The notes under the pieces: model-generated
What the model was told of the DNA's origin: nothing
What the model saw: the letters and a program-made list of their open reading frames with translations, nothing else
Database searches by the model: none
Assembly (NCBI GenBank): GCA_963736715.1
Contig: CAVTQA010000027.1
Coordinates: 248,001-312,000 of the forward strand
Reading direction: 5' to 3'
From: AP-15 sp963736715
Lineage (GTDB): Bacteria; Pseudomonadota; Alphaproteobacteria; ATCC43930; CGMCC-115725
DNA: 64,000 nt
Translations under genes and position numbers: made by a program
Shown here: positions 28,972 through 39,752 of the stretch, one piece after another
How positions within the stretch are numbered: the first letter of the stretch is position 1
Layout of the letters: each line of letters begins with the position of its first letter

Positions 28972-28982
28972 GGGGCTGCCGA

Positions 28983-29858
28983 CTACAAAAATCCGCGCAC
29001 AAGCTCGAGAAAGGCGTCGAGCCGGTCATGGTGAACCCAGTGGCCGGCGTTCTCGAATGAAATGACCTCCGCTGTGCGGAAATGGCGAGCCCTCCCATCC
29101 TTGACTGGGTCGGACGCCCAGCTCTCCTTGCCGTAGACAAGGAGAGTCGGGCAATCGATGCGCTGCCATAGCTCTTCGGTCTCGGCGGCCGTCATCTCAT
29201 AGGGCGGCTCGGCCCGGACATAGTTGTCAAATTTCCAACTGTAGGTGCCGTCCTCGTTCTGATTGACCCCGTGCTGGGTGAGATGCCGCGCCTGTTCCGG
29301 CGACAAATGCCGGTTTGCTTCCTGCATGCGCTTGAAGGCGTCCTCGATCGAGGAATAGCGCCGCGGCAGGCGCCCGGAAAGCGCGCGCTGTTCGCTGATC
29401 CAATGTTGCATGCGGTCCGCCATCGGGCGTTTCGATCGCTCCTCCCGCCGCCTTGGCGATGCGCCCAACCCCTCGATCGAGATCAATCTTCTGACGTGAT
29501 CGGGATAGATGCCGGCGTAGCGCAGCGTGATCATGCCGCCGAGGGAGTGCGCGATTATGCTGACCGGTGCGAGTTCCTGCTGATGGATCAGCTGGGCCAG
29601 GTCATAGATGTAACCGGCGATCGAATAATTGCCGTCGGGCGACCACTGGCTGTCCCCATGGCCGCGCAGGTCCGGCGCCAAAACATGCCAGTCCTGACGC
29701 AGCGCGTTGGCAACCCAGTCCCAGTTGCGGCAGTGGTCCCGCCCGCCATGGACTAGGAGTAGCGGAGGCTTCGCTGGATTGCCCCAATCGACATAATGCA
29801 GACGAAGCCGCTCCGAGAAATAGATCCGCGAGGTCGGGCCGGAGCTGTCGAGGTGCAT
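28983..29858 (-). CDS. Alpha/beta-fold hydrolase
   Basis: A 291-residue alpha/beta hydrolase. It has the oxyanion HG motif (LLLVHGGRDHCRNW), DLRGHGDSQWSPDGNY, the nucleophile elbow AHSLGGM near residue 104, and a C-terminal histidine in ENAGHWVHHD. A cap region of about 90 residues lies between the core strands. The family includes esterases, C-C bond hydrolases and epoxide hydrolases; a serine nucleophile makes esterase or C-C hydrolase activity more likely than dehalogenase activity. It is convergent with Ku. Confidence 0.87.
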   Translation of the reverse strand: MHLDSSGPTSRIYFSERLRLHYVDWGNPAKPPLLLVHGGRDHCRNWDWVANALRQDWHVLAPDLRGHGDSQWSPDGNYSIAGYIYDLAQLIHQQELAPVSIIAHSLGGMITLRYAGIYPDHVRRLISIEGLGASPRRREERSKRPMADRMQHWISEQRALSGRLPRRYSSIEDAFKRMQEANRHLSPEQARHLTQHGVNQNEDGTYSWKFDNYVRAEPPYEMTAAETEELWQRIDCPTLLVYGKESWASDPVKDGRARHFRTAEVISFENAGHWVHHDRLDAFLELVRGFL

Positions 29859-29923
29859 TCGGGATGTTTCGTCGTCGTCAACAGGCGGGACGCGAAGCTA
29901 ATGCCGGGGCGGTGTAAAGCAAA

Positions 29924-30050
29924 GACCCCCGTGCGCTCGGTGGCGTCAGGCGGGGGTCGCTCTTGCGAAGCTGTTCTTCGCACTCGGCGCTCTAAGCCGA
30001 GCTGTGTCTTGGACTTTCAACTTGGTTGCCGATGCCAAGCGGTCGGCAAC
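29924..30050. other. Cluster of four stem-loops upstream of groESL (candidate structured RNA)
   Basis: Four inverted repeats follow one another within 127 bases: GACCCCCG/CGGGGGTC (29924-29931 with 29951-29958), TGCGAAG/CTTCGCA (29964-29970 with 29976-29982), CTCGGC/GCCGAG (29983-29988 with 29996-30001) and GTTGCCGA/TCGGCAAC (30025-30032 with 30043-30050). All arms are perfect. The region lies between a divergent hydrolase start and the groES promoter and has no plausible protein frame. It may be a small RNA gene or regulatory leader. I could not match it to tmRNA, 6S or SRP RNA by eye. The strand is unknown because perfect stems read the same both ways. Confidence 0.4.
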
Positions 30051-30192
30051 TGCTTCTCTCCAGGTGGCGTCATGTCTGTGGCACACCCTCCCGGCTGGTT
30101 GTCGACACACATGATCTAAGGACGACTCACGGGCGCCGTCAAGGACCAAATTCGACAGTTTTTGCCAAAAGACGGGTCCGAGCGGCAGGCGC

Positions 30193-30221
30193 TTGAAACC
30201 GTCGGCCGCATGGTTTATTTT
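30193..30221 (+). promoter_or_regulatory. groESL promoter
   Basis: TTGAAA (30193-30198) and TATTTT (30216-30221) are 17 bases apart, a good housekeeping-sigma arrangement. The -35 region also reads CTTGAAA, the heat-shock sigma-32 preference, so dual use is possible. The CIRCE operator starts one base after the -10 box. Confidence 0.6.
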
Positions 30222-30222
30222 C

Positions 30223-30249
30223 CTGGCACTCTCTTATGGAGAGTGCTAA
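30223..30249 (+). promoter_or_regulatory. CIRCE operator (HrcA binding site) of groESL
   Basis: The right arm GAGTGCTAA (30241-30249) is a perfect CIRCE half-site. The left arm CTGGCACTC (30223-30231) matches TTAGCACTC at 7 of 9 positions, with the exact 9-base spacer. The site overlaps the expected transcription start of groES, as in classical HrcA repression. The hrcA gene is not in the window. Confidence 0.9.
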
Positions 30250-30287
30250 TCACGCATTGAAAGCTATGAGTCCTACGGAGGAACCCC

Positions 30288-30575
30288 GTGAATTTTCGAC
30301 CGTTGCAGGATCGCGTCCTGGTCCGCCGCATCGAGCAGGAGGAAAAGACGCAAGGCGGCATCATCATCCCCGATACCGCAAAGGAAAAGCCGATGGAGGG
30401 CGAAGTGATCGCCGCCGGGCCCGGCGCCCGGGGGGATGACGGCAAGCTCAATCCACTCGACGTCAAGGTCGGTGACCGAGTGCTCTTTGGAAAGTGGTCG
30501 GGCACCGAGATCAAGATCGATGGCGAGGACCTCGTCGTCATGAAGGAGTTCGACATCATGGGTATCGTCGCATAA
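30288..30575 (+). CDS. groES: Co-chaperonin GroES
   Basis: GroES caps the GroEL ring during protein folding. The 95-residue protein starts NFRPLQDRVLVRRIEQEEKTQGGIIIPDTAKEKP, containing the mobile loop that contacts GroEL. It continues with GEVIAAGPGARGDDGK and ends DIMGIVA. The start codon is GTG with a perfect GGAGG 6 bases upstream (30277-30281). It is the first gene of the groESL operon, with the CIRCE operator in its leader. groEL begins 11 bases after its stop. Confidence 0.98.
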   Translation: MNFRPLQDRVLVRRIEQEEKTQGGIIIPDTAKEKPMEGEVIAAGPGARGDDGKLNPLDVKVGDRVLFGKWSGTEIKIDGEDLVVMKEFDIMGIVA

Positions 30576-30586
30576 GGGAGGGGTCA

Positions 30587-32227
<1,641 letters not shown>

Positions 32228-32250
32228 GCCACAACTCCCGCAAAAATCAG

Positions 32251-32281
32251 GCCGGCATCCGCGTGGGTGCCGGCTTTTTTT
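32251..32281 (+). terminator. Rho-independent terminator of groESL
   Basis: GCCGGCA (32251-32257) pairs perfectly with TGCCGGC (32268-32274) around a 10-base loop and is followed directly by seven T residues. It lies 24 bases after the groEL stop. Confidence 0.9.
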
Positions 32282-32284
32282 CCT

Positions 32285-32322
32285 CCCTCGCCCCGCTTGC
32301 GGGGAGAGGGCTGGGGTGAGGG
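32285..32322. repeat. REP-like palindrome, single unit
   Basis: CCCTCGCCCCGC and GCGGGGAGAGGG form a palindrome, followed by CTGGGGTGAGGGG. The same composition appears as paired units at 41.6 kb and 54.1 kb. Confidence 0.65.
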
Positions 32323-32358
32323 GCAGCAGGTGATGAACCGAGTGAGGGAGGAACACTG

Positions 32359-32892
32359 ATGAGCCGGTTGTTCGGTCCGCTGCGGCAGATGGGGTTTGTG
32401 GTGCGCGACATCGACAAGGCGATGCGCCATTGGGTCGAGGTCTGCGGGATCGGACCGTGGTATATCGCCGAGAAGCTGCCGCTGCACGCCTTCTGGTACA
32501 AAGAGCAGCGCTATAACGACATTCATCTGACGATCGCGCTCGCCAATTCCGGTGACGTGCAGCTCGAGTTGATCCAGCAGCGCGGCGATACGCCGAGCAT
32601 GTACCGGGATTTTCTCGCGGCCGGCCATGAGGGGCTCCAGCATTGGTCGAGCTGGCCCGAGAATTATCATGAGCTCCTCGACCGGGCGGTCAAGAACGGC
32701 TGGACGATCGGCCAGCGCGGCGAGAGTCCGCGCGGCCCGTTCATTTATTTCCTCAACGAGGGCCATCCCGGCACGGTCATCGAGATGGCCGAGCTGACGC
32801 CGACCCGGCGGCGTATCTTCGACGCGGTGCGCCACGCGGCGGTCGACTGGGACGGCCGCGACCCCATCCGCCACGATTGGCCGCACGCCTGA
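32359..32892 (+). CDS. VOC superfamily (glyoxalase/methylmalonyl-CoA-epimerase-like) protein
   Basis: A 177-residue protein with a vicinal-oxygen-chelate fold: FGPLRQMGFVVRDIDKAMRHWVEVCGIGPW at the start, a paired strand block DVQLELIQQRGDTPSMYRDFL, and PRGPFIYFLNEGHPGTVIEMAEL near the end. Possible metal ligands are the HLTIAL histidine, HWSSWPE histidine and the VIEMAE glutamate. The chemistry (epimerase, lyase or dioxygenase) is open. A GGGAGG Shine-Dalgarno precedes the ATG. Confidence 0.83.
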   Translation: MSRLFGPLRQMGFVVRDIDKAMRHWVEVCGIGPWYIAEKLPLHAFWYKEQRYNDIHLTIALANSGDVQLELIQQRGDTPSMYRDFLAAGHEGLQHWSSWPENYHELLDRAVKNGWTIGQRGESPRGPFIYFLNEGHPGTVIEMAELTPTRRRIFDAVRHAAVDWDGRDPIRHDWPHA

Positions 32893-32893
32893 A

Positions 32894-33655
32894 TTACCGC
32901 GGTAGGACCTTCGCGAGCGCCGTGTAGGCTTCCTCGTCGGTCCGGTCGTAGCGCAGCGGCGTCACGACTATCTTGCCGGCGTGCAATGCCTCGACATCGC
33001 TCTCCGCCCCCTGGTCGCGGGGCCCGCGCCGAAAGCTGATCCAATGGTAGGTCAAGGCGCGCGGGTCAGTGCGGGTCTCGACCTGCATTCCCTGGATCAG
33101 CCCGGGACCTTGGCGCGCCAGGGTCAGGGCGCCGACATCCTCTGCCGGAAGATCGGGAAAATTGACGTTGAGGCAGGTCGCGGCGCTCCACCCGATCGTC
33201 AGCAATCGGCGTACGACGCCGGCGCCGAGTGCCGCGGCGGTGTCCCAGCGGACATGCGCGCGGTCGGTCCATGCCTGGCTCAGCGCGATCGAGGGAATGC
33301 CGAGCAGCATGCCGGTCATCGCTCCGCCGACCGTACCCGAGAAGACCGTTTCCAGACCGAGATTGGCGCCGCGATTGACCCCCGACAGAAGCAGCTGCGG
33401 CGTCTCGGGCATCAGATGGCATGCACCCATGACGGCGCAATCACCGGGGGTTCCGGTGATCCCGTAGCGCCGCAGCCCTCGCTCGCTGACCCGGATCGGG
33501 TGATGCAGGCTGACCGCGTGAGAGACGCCGCTTTGGTCGTGCTCCGGCGCGACGACCCACACTTCTCGCGCGAGCTCGCCGGCGATGCGCTGAAGCACCG
33601 CCAGACCCGGCGCCTCGATGCCGTCGTCATTGGTGATCAGAATGCGTTCCAGCAT
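32894..33655 (-). CDS. surE: 5'/3'-nucleotidase SurE
   Basis: SurE is a metal-dependent nucleoside-monophosphate phosphatase linked to stationary-phase survival. The 253-residue protein has the ILITNDDGIEAPG metal site at its start, VVAPEHDQSGVSHAVSLH, the LSGVNRGANLG loop and the GTVGGAMTG segment. The open frame extends to 33715, but the ATG at 33655 places NDDG at the usual position. It is convergent with the VOC gene, and the stops are one base apart. The common partner pcm is not present. Confidence 0.95.
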   Translation of the reverse strand: MLERILITNDDGIEAPGLAVLQRIAGELAREVWVVAPEHDQSGVSHAVSLHHPIRVSERGLRRYGITGTPGDCAVMGACHLMPETPQLLLSGVNRGANLGLETVFSGTVGGAMTGMLLGIPSIALSQAWTDRAHVRWDTAAALGAGVVRRLLTIGWSAATCLNVNFPDLPAEDVGALTLARQGPGLIQGMQVETRTDPRALTYHWISFRRGPRDQGAESDVEALHAGKIVVTPLRYDRTDEEAYTALAKVLPR

Positions 33656-33693
33656 AATGCGGCTCCAAAGCGCCGCCGAATAAGGTTTGGCCG

Positions 33694-33995
33694 ATGAGCG
33701 TGCCGGAAAAATCATTCGAGCCGGGAGGGGCTTGCCCGCTCGACGGGGTGCGGGTCATCGACATGTCGCGCCTTGTCTCCGGCAACATGGTGAGCCTGCA
33801 GCTCGCCGATTTCGGGGCCGAGGTCGTGAAGATCGAGGACCCAAAGCGCGGCGACCCGCTGCGCGCCTGGCAGACCGACGGCGTCAGCGTGCATTGGAAG
33901 GTCTATTCGCGCAACAAGAAGAGCTTGGCAATGAGCCTGCGCGAGGCCCGCGCGAGTTGTTCCTCGAATTCCCCGGTACCGTCCAGGCGAGCGCA
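33694..33995 (+). pseudogene. 5' fragment of a CaiB/BaiF CoA-transferase gene (copy A)
   Basis: The first 85 or so codons read as the N-terminus of a family III CoA-transferase (CPLDGVRVIDMSRLVSGNMVSLQLADFGAEVVKIEDPKRGDP) and are nearly identical to the copy starting at 39753. Near 33950 copy A lacks about 4 bases relative to copy B, shifting the frame. Similarity then fades by about 33995, where less GC-rich foreign-looking sequence begins. The remaining three quarters of the gene is absent. The two copies differ at many synonymous positions, so this is not a simple recent duplication. Confidence 0.88.
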
Positions 33996-34214
33996 CTTTG
34001 GCCGAGGTATGGCGGTCTTCGAGCCAGCCGAAGTAACCGCCGTTGTCGCGGGATTAGGTGAGAGGTTGGCTTGCGTTTGGGGTCGGTGGCATTAACACTG
34101 CTTCGGTAGTGGACGAGTTACTGACACGCTGTACTCTAGCCCGAGATGTTCGCGCGAGAGGATTGTCTCAACCTTTCCGCTCTGCGAACCCGAGAACATT
34201 GATTCGGATTCTCG

Positions 34215-37200
34215 ATGGTTGACCTTTTCAGCTCTTTTCTCTCAAAGACGTTCCTCCGTTCCGTCTGGGAACTGGAATACCTAGCGTTCCAAGGATCGCC
34301 GGAGGAACTCGCGCTTGGCGAGCGCCTGCGCCGTTGGTCTACCCGCAAGGATCTTCGAGAAACCTCGGCAGAGGCGGCGTTCATACAGGTATTCTTTCAC
34401 GATACTTGGGGTTATGAGCAAACGGGCCAGGCCAGGACCGAAGGCGGCAGCTTCAGCCTCTGGCCGAAATTTGCGATTCCAGGAGCTGGTGAGAAGGGCG
34501 GAACCGGCGCGGCGGATCTTGCAGTAGGACTGTTTGAGAGGAACCGAGGAACTCCGATTCCCCAGGTACTATGCGAGTTCAAGGACATCCGCTCCGATCT
34601 CGATGCTCCACAGAGGCGAAAGGGAAACAACAGATCCCCTGTTCGGCAATGTCTTGATTATCTGACCTACGCTCGCCGCGGCTTTTTCCCCGCCGATCCT
34701 ATCCTACCGACGTGGGGGATTGTGACGGATATGAACGAGTTCCGGCTCTACTGGTTCGATAAGGGCCACCACCAATCCTTACGTTTCACGATCTTCGCCA
34801 CCGACCTGCTAAAGGGAACCAGCCTCATTGCCGATACAGATGAGGCTCGCTTTGAGCGGTTCCTGTTTCGAAAGGTCTTCCACCGGGACACCCTTCTATC
34901 GACCACTGGTCGATCGCCGCTGCTGGCGCTGATCGCGCAGCAGCGTTTTAATGATAGAGCCTTAGAAAACTCCTTCTACTACGAATACCGGAAATTCCGA
35001 GAAAAGCTTTATACCGAACTGCTCGCGAGGAATGGCCCGGGAACCCAGCGCTTTCCTGGAACGAATGGGCGTCTCGTCCGCCTCGCACAGAAAATACTCG
35101 ATCGTTGTATTTTCATCTTTTTCTGCGAAGACATGGGCCAGGTGCTCGCCTTTCCGCCGAAACTCTTCCAGGAATTTCTTATAGCCCGTAGCATAGACCC
35201 TTACTTTGATCCCGAAGGTGTAAATATCTGGCAGGAGATCCTCGGACTCTTCAGGGCAATGAATGAGGGCCGCGCCTTCGGCGATAAGCCGATCAATCAG
35301 TTCAACGGCGGCCTATTCGTCGAAGACGATAATCTCGAACGACTGCACGTGGCAAATTCCGTGTTTTGTCAGCATCTCCAAGGAAGCAATGAAGCAAGCC
35401 TCTACACCTACAAAGAAACGCTCCTTTACCTCTGTGCCTCCTACAACTACGCGTCCGACCTGGGACGAACTCAAGGAGCAAGGTCGTTCGATCGCGACCC
35501 GTCCAAGAGCCTTGGGCTCTACACGCTGGGCCGCATTTTCGAGCAGTCAATTACGGAACTCGAAATCCTTGAGGCCGAGGCAGATGGCCGACCGTCACTC
35601 AATAAGTTGAGCAAACGCAAGCGCGACGGCGTCTATTACACGCCCGAATGGGTGGTTGACCGGATTGTCGAGCAAACACTTGGGCCGCGCCTAGAGGAAA
35701 TCAAACGCGAGTGCGGCTGGCCGGCAGACGGCGATCCAAAGCTTGAGGCGGTCGATTCGTATATTGCACGATTAAAGTCTCTGACCGTGCTCGACCCCGC
35801 CTGTGGTTCCGGCGCTTTCCTGATTACGGTTCTCCGCTATCTGCTGGAGGAGTGGCACCAGGTTCGAGCCATACGTCGACAGCTCACCAGTCCATCGCCC
35901 AGGCCGATGACGGACGACGAAGCGGAATTGATAGCGGACATCCTCAAAGCCAACATTTACGGTGTCGACATCAATCCCGCCTCGGTGGAGATCGCCCAGC
36001 TGGCGCTTTGGCTCCACACGGCGCGAGGCGACAAGCCGTTGTCCTCCCTCGACGGGAATATCCGCGAGGGCAACAGTCTGATCAGTTTCGATTTCTTCAA
36101 AGGACAAACAAAGCTCGCGCTCTACAACGATGCCGAGAAGGAGCGAGTGAACGCCTTCGATTGGGAGAACGCTTTTCCCGAAGTTTTCGAACGCGGTGGC
36201 TTTGACGCGATCGTCGGAAACCCTCCGTACGTCAAGCTGCAAAATTTCCGAACTGTACACGCCGACATGGCGGCATTTCTGAGAGACGGTCGGACCGAGA
36301 TGAGGGTCAAACCGTACGCCAGCACCCAATCCGGAAATTTCGACCTTTATCTGCCATTCATCGAAAAAGGGCTATCCCTGCTGAACGAGCGCGGAAGACT
36401 CGGCTACATTGCGCCGAGCCTTTGGATAACCAATGAGTACGGGCAGGGCCTTCGGGACCTCGTTGGCGCGGGGCAGAACCTCGAACGGTGGATCGATTTC
36501 AAGTCGTATCAGGTCTTCGATGAAGCCACGAATTACACTGCACTGCAATTCTTCACAAAGAGACCTAACACGGCAATTCGTGTCGTCGAGGCACCAACTG
36601 GTGACATTCCCGATAATGTCTGGGCGGATACGGGCAGTGCGCTAGCGTATCCACAGCAGGAATTTGGCGAGCGTTGGTTGTTGCTAACTGGTGAGGAACG
36701 GGAGCTAATTGACCGGGTTTACCAACGCTGCAACCGACTCGACGACCCACCGCACACTAAGCAAATTTTCCAGGGCCTCATCACCAGTGCCGACGCGATT
36801 TATCATTTGAGGCGGCTTGCTGCGGGCCGTTTTATCTGCGCGCCAAGAGGCGATCATGCAGACCCGCCCTATGAGGTGCAAATCGAAGAGAAGTTGATGA
36901 AACCGCTTATATCGGGTGCGGAGGCGAAGCGATATGTGGTGCCCGTGACTGACACTTATCTCCTCTTTCCCTACAGGCCCTCCAAGAGCGGTGTCGCTCT
37001 GATCGAACCCGAGGTCATGGGCACCGAATACCCGAAAGCTTGGGCTTATCTAAATTCCTATAAGGACGCGCTCTCCATGCGAGAGGCGAGACGAGATCAT
37101 AATGGGGACGTCATCGAGGCGCCCTTTAACGACGCGCACTGGTACCGCTTCGGTCGGCATCAGAACCTGGACAAGCAGGAAATCGTGAAGCTCGTTGTGC

Positions 37201-38022
37201 CTCGCCTTGTGAGCGACTTCACGTGTAACGTCGATGAGACTGGCTCCCTTTACCTCGACAACGTCGATGTAGGCGGCGTCATCATTGCGGAGGCGGAAGA
37301 CCCGTTTTTCATTGCTGGAGTTCTTGAATTCTCCGATCGTCAATTTCGTGTTCAAACGGATTTCGAAGCCATTTCGCGGCGGCTATTATTCTGCGAATAA
37401 GCAATTTATCGCACCTCTCCCAATCCCACCGGCGTCACCCGACGATCATTCTGAAGTGGCTGCACGCGCGAGAGCGCTGCAAGCCGCCAACACCGCACGG
37501 CGCGATACGCTAGCGCACATCCAGCGACGGCTTTCGGCAACCCGCCACCGGAACAAACCCGAAACCTGGCTCTTCCCCGACCTCAGGGGAAAGAACGAAA
37601 TCATAGCTCTAGCCCCGGCGCGCCTGGACACGTTGAAGAAGCGCGAGTGGGCCGAGCAGCGCTACAGCCGGGATCTCTCCGCCTCCCATGATGCGATCAC
37701 CGCGCGGCTTCGACCCGGCTCGTCGCTGCAAGCAGGGTTCGCAGATGGAGAACTCTCGTTCTTGATCGATGGAGTACCCGTCGCTAACAGGATCTTTGTG
37801 TCAGCCGAGGAGGGCGAGTTCATACTGGCCCAATGGAAAGTTTTGGCGGCTACCTTCACGGTCACTGAAAAGACCGACGGCAAGAAGCTTGCTAATGGGT
37901 TGCGAAAGCTGACGGTGGCCGACAATATAGCTGTCGTTCAACAGATCATTGCGCTCGAACGTGAACTCTCCCGTCTGGAAGCCGACATTGCCCGGCAAGA
38001 AGTAGGGATTAACTCGCTTTGA
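34215..38022 (+). pseudogene. Eco57I-like (type IIG) restriction-modification enzyme, frameshifted and IS-interrupted
   Basis: A single polypeptide combining nuclease and adenine methyltransferase. The N-terminal part carries a PD-(D/E)xK-type site (D101 and E121-x-K123 in LCEFKD). The central part has SAM motif I DPACGSGAF (527-535) and catalytic motif NPPY (669-672). The C-terminal part resembles a target-recognition domain. At 37326 an extra G moves the frame by +1; after it, LNSPIVNFVFKRISKPFRGGYYS continues the family sequence to 38019. There an IS3-family element supplies a TGA stop. The missing end is visible beyond the IS. The restored enzyme would be about 1306 residues. The gene is less GC-rich than its neighbours, as expected after horizontal transfer. 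Confidence 0.88.
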
Positions 38023-38062
38023 AGTTGCCCCGGTTTCGTAGAGTGGTGTTGGACTTTGGTGA

Positions 38063-38923
38063 TTACGGTTCTGTCGTGACCGCCTCCATCGCTGCTTCAT
38101 AGGCCATTGGCGATCGGTAGCCGAGGGCTGAGTGCAGCCGCACCGGGTTGTACCAACCTTCGATGAAGCTAAAGCAGGCCATCTTGGCCTCGATCTTGGA
38201 CGTGAACCGGCGTCGCTCCAGCAGTTCGCATTCGAGCGTGGCGAAGAAGCTCTCGCACATGGCATTGTCGTAGGCATCGCCGACCGATCCCATTGACGGC
38301 CGGACGCCAGCCTCCTTGCAACGTTTGCCGAACGCCAACGATGTGTATTGGCTGCCCTGGTCGCTATGATGGATGACGCCCTCCGGCCGCCGCTGGCCGA
38401 TCGCCATCTCCAGCGCGTCCAGCACCAGTTCGGTCCGCAGATAGTTGGCCATTGACCAGCCGACGATCTTGCGGCTCCAGGCATCCAGAACCACTGCGAG
38501 ATAGAGAAAACCGCTCGCCGTCGGCACGAAGGTGATGTCGGCAACCCAGAGCTGGTTCGGCCGGAAAGCAGTGAAATCGCGGTCTACCAAGTCGGGCGCC
38601 GGTCTGGCCTCCTTGTCCCGCCGTGTGGTAACGATCGTGCCGCGCCGGCGGCTGGCGCCAATCAACCCGGCGGCGCGCATCAGCCGGGCAATGCGTTTGC
38701 GCCCATGCTTCTCCCCTCCTGCCTGGAGCTCGGCATGCACCCGCGGCGCGCCATAGGTCTCGCGTGATCCACCATGGATCGTCCGGATCCGTTTCAGCAG
38801 CGCCGCGTCGGCGACGGCATGAGCAGACGCTGGTCGGCGCCGCCACGCATGAAAGCCAGCCTCCGACACGCCGAGCACGCGTGCCATCACGGCAACCGGA
38901 AACACCGCCTGGTGCGCGCTCAT
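38063..38923 (-). CDS. IS3-family transposase OrfB (DDE integrase core)
   Basis: A 286-residue rve-type transposase catalytic subunit. It has the N-terminal HTH_21-like segment (YGAPRVHAELQAGG) and the three catalytic acidic positions in QLWVADITFV, HHSDQGSQYTS and NAMCESFFATLECE. The frame is intact, ending EGWYNPVRLHSALGYRSPMAYE. In IS3 elements OrfB is normally made as an OrfAB fusion by -1 frameshifting, and the four-base overlap with orfA fits that. Confidence 0.95.
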   Translation of the reverse strand: MSAHQAVFPVAVMARVLGVSEAGFHAWRRRPASAHAVADAALLKRIRTIHGGSRETYGAPRVHAELQAGGEKHGRKRIARLMRAAGLIGASRRRGTIVTTRRDKEARPAPDLVDRDFTAFRPNQLWVADITFVPTASGFLYLAVVLDAWSRKIVGWSMANYLRTELVLDALEMAIGQRRPEGVIHHSDQGSQYTSLAFGKRCKEAGVRPSMGSVGDAYDNAMCESFFATLECELLERRRFTSKIEAKMACFSFIEGWYNPVRLHSALGYRSPMAYEAAMEAVTTEP

Positions 38924-39243
38924 GAACTCGAAGACCCGGACGGGATCGTGCCGGTCTCGCGTGCGAACCAGGCAGCAGCTCGAGAGAGGATGTCGCGCTC
39001 CAGCCGCAGCTGCTTGTTCTCACGTCGCAACCGTGCCAGCTCGTCACGCTCTGCAGCGGTCAGCCCGCCACCCTTCTCCTCCCGGCGGCCCTCTTGCCGG
39101 TCGGCTTGCGCAACCCAGTGGCTGATAGATTGTGCGGTCGGCTCGAACTCGCGAGCAAGGTCGGCCGGATCACGTCCAGCGCGAACCAAATCGACCATCT
39201 GGCGACGAAACTCAGGTGAATAGGGCGGACGCGTCTTGGGCAT
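38920..39243 (-). CDS. IS3-family transposase OrfA (HTH protein)
   Basis: The 107-residue product starts MPKTRPPYSPEFRRQMVDLVRAGRDP, a typical HTH_Tnp_1 DNA-binding domain, followed by a leucine-zipper-like coil (ERDELARLRRENKQLRLERDILSRAAAWFA) that mediates oligomerisation. The open frame extends 12 codons upstream to 39279, almost into the terminal repeat; the ATG at 39243 is the better start. Confidence 0.93.
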   Translation of the reverse strand: MPKTRPPYSPEFRRQMVDLVRAGRDPADLAREFEPTAQSISHWVAQADRQEGRREEKGGGLTAAERDELARLRRENKQLRLERDILSRAAAWFARETGTIPSGSSSS

Positions 39244-39300
39244 CTGAAAAGCCTCCATTAAAAGCCTGACGGGCTCCACGGAAGCGGGTCAACTTCACTT

Positions 39301-39417
39301 GTTTATCGGCTGTACGACCTCACGGATAACGACATAGCGCTCATTCAAGCGGACAAATGGTCACGCCGTGCCCCTAACCGCGGACAAGGCATAGTCATGG
39401 CCTTAGCCAGCGCATGA
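39301..39417 (+). pseudogene. Displaced C-terminus of the restriction-modification gene beyond the IS
   Basis: If the IS and one CTT repeat are removed, codon 38017-38019 joins 39301 in frame and reads NSL-VYRLYDLTDNDIALIQ, then 23 more residues to TGA at 39415-39417. A VYxLYxLTxxEIxLI ending is characteristic of Eco57I-type enzymes, so this is the original C-terminus, separated from the gene by the insertion. Confidence 0.85.
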
Positions 39418-39752
39418 CTCGGAGGGGGCGACAACCGAAACGCGCTTAAGGATTTTCGGTGGCTATAGGGCAACGCTGAAATTGCCATATTCGCATGGTA
39501 CTCTTGCCAAAACGGCGCTCGGAGATCGGCGCGATGATCCTCAATGAGATGTGCTTGCCTGTAAATTCATTGCAAAAACAGGAGGACCGGAGGTGCGGGG
39601 ACCGGAGCCAGTGAGAGCTGTGTCTTCGTATCTGCGCCGGTTATCGTTAGCCGCCGAGTAGGCCCGCTCCCGACGCCGCCGCCCTTTGTTTCGTCAAGAG
39701 GCGGAGCTAAGGTTGAAGCGGCTCCCGCTGCCTTCAGCATAGGTCCCCGCCG
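39418..39752. other. Gene-free stretch at the right edge of the restriction-modification insert
   Basis: These 335 bases lie between the displaced restriction-modification C-terminus and CoA-transferase copy B. I see no coherent reading frame, palindrome or RNA gene. The segment directly upstream of the 39753 start (CCCGCCG) should hold the translation signals of copy B. Confidence 0.5.

Larger units (their letters stand above)
38020..39297 (-). mobile_element. IS3-family insertion sequence, complete
   Basis: The 1278-bp element is bounded by imperfect inverted repeats beginning TGAAGTTG (38020-38046 and the complement of 39271-39297, matching at 20 of the first 24 positions). It is flanked by the 3-bp direct repeat CTT (38017-38019 and 39298-39300). 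It carries orfA and orfB with a four-base ATGA overlap in the minus orientation. Its first three bases, TGA, provide the stop of the interrupted restriction-modification gene. Confidence 0.92.

Noticed and set aside
29900..30060. tmRNA, 6S RNA or SRP RNA in the hairpin cluster
   Set aside because: No tag reading frame, tRNA-like ends, long single 6S-type hairpin or SRP tetraloop motif can be recognised, so no named RNA is assigned.
37300..37340. Programmed ribosomal frameshift in the restriction-modification gene
   Set aside because: No slippery heptamer or downstream pseudoknot is evident, and family members are single-frame; a mutation or sequence error is simpler.
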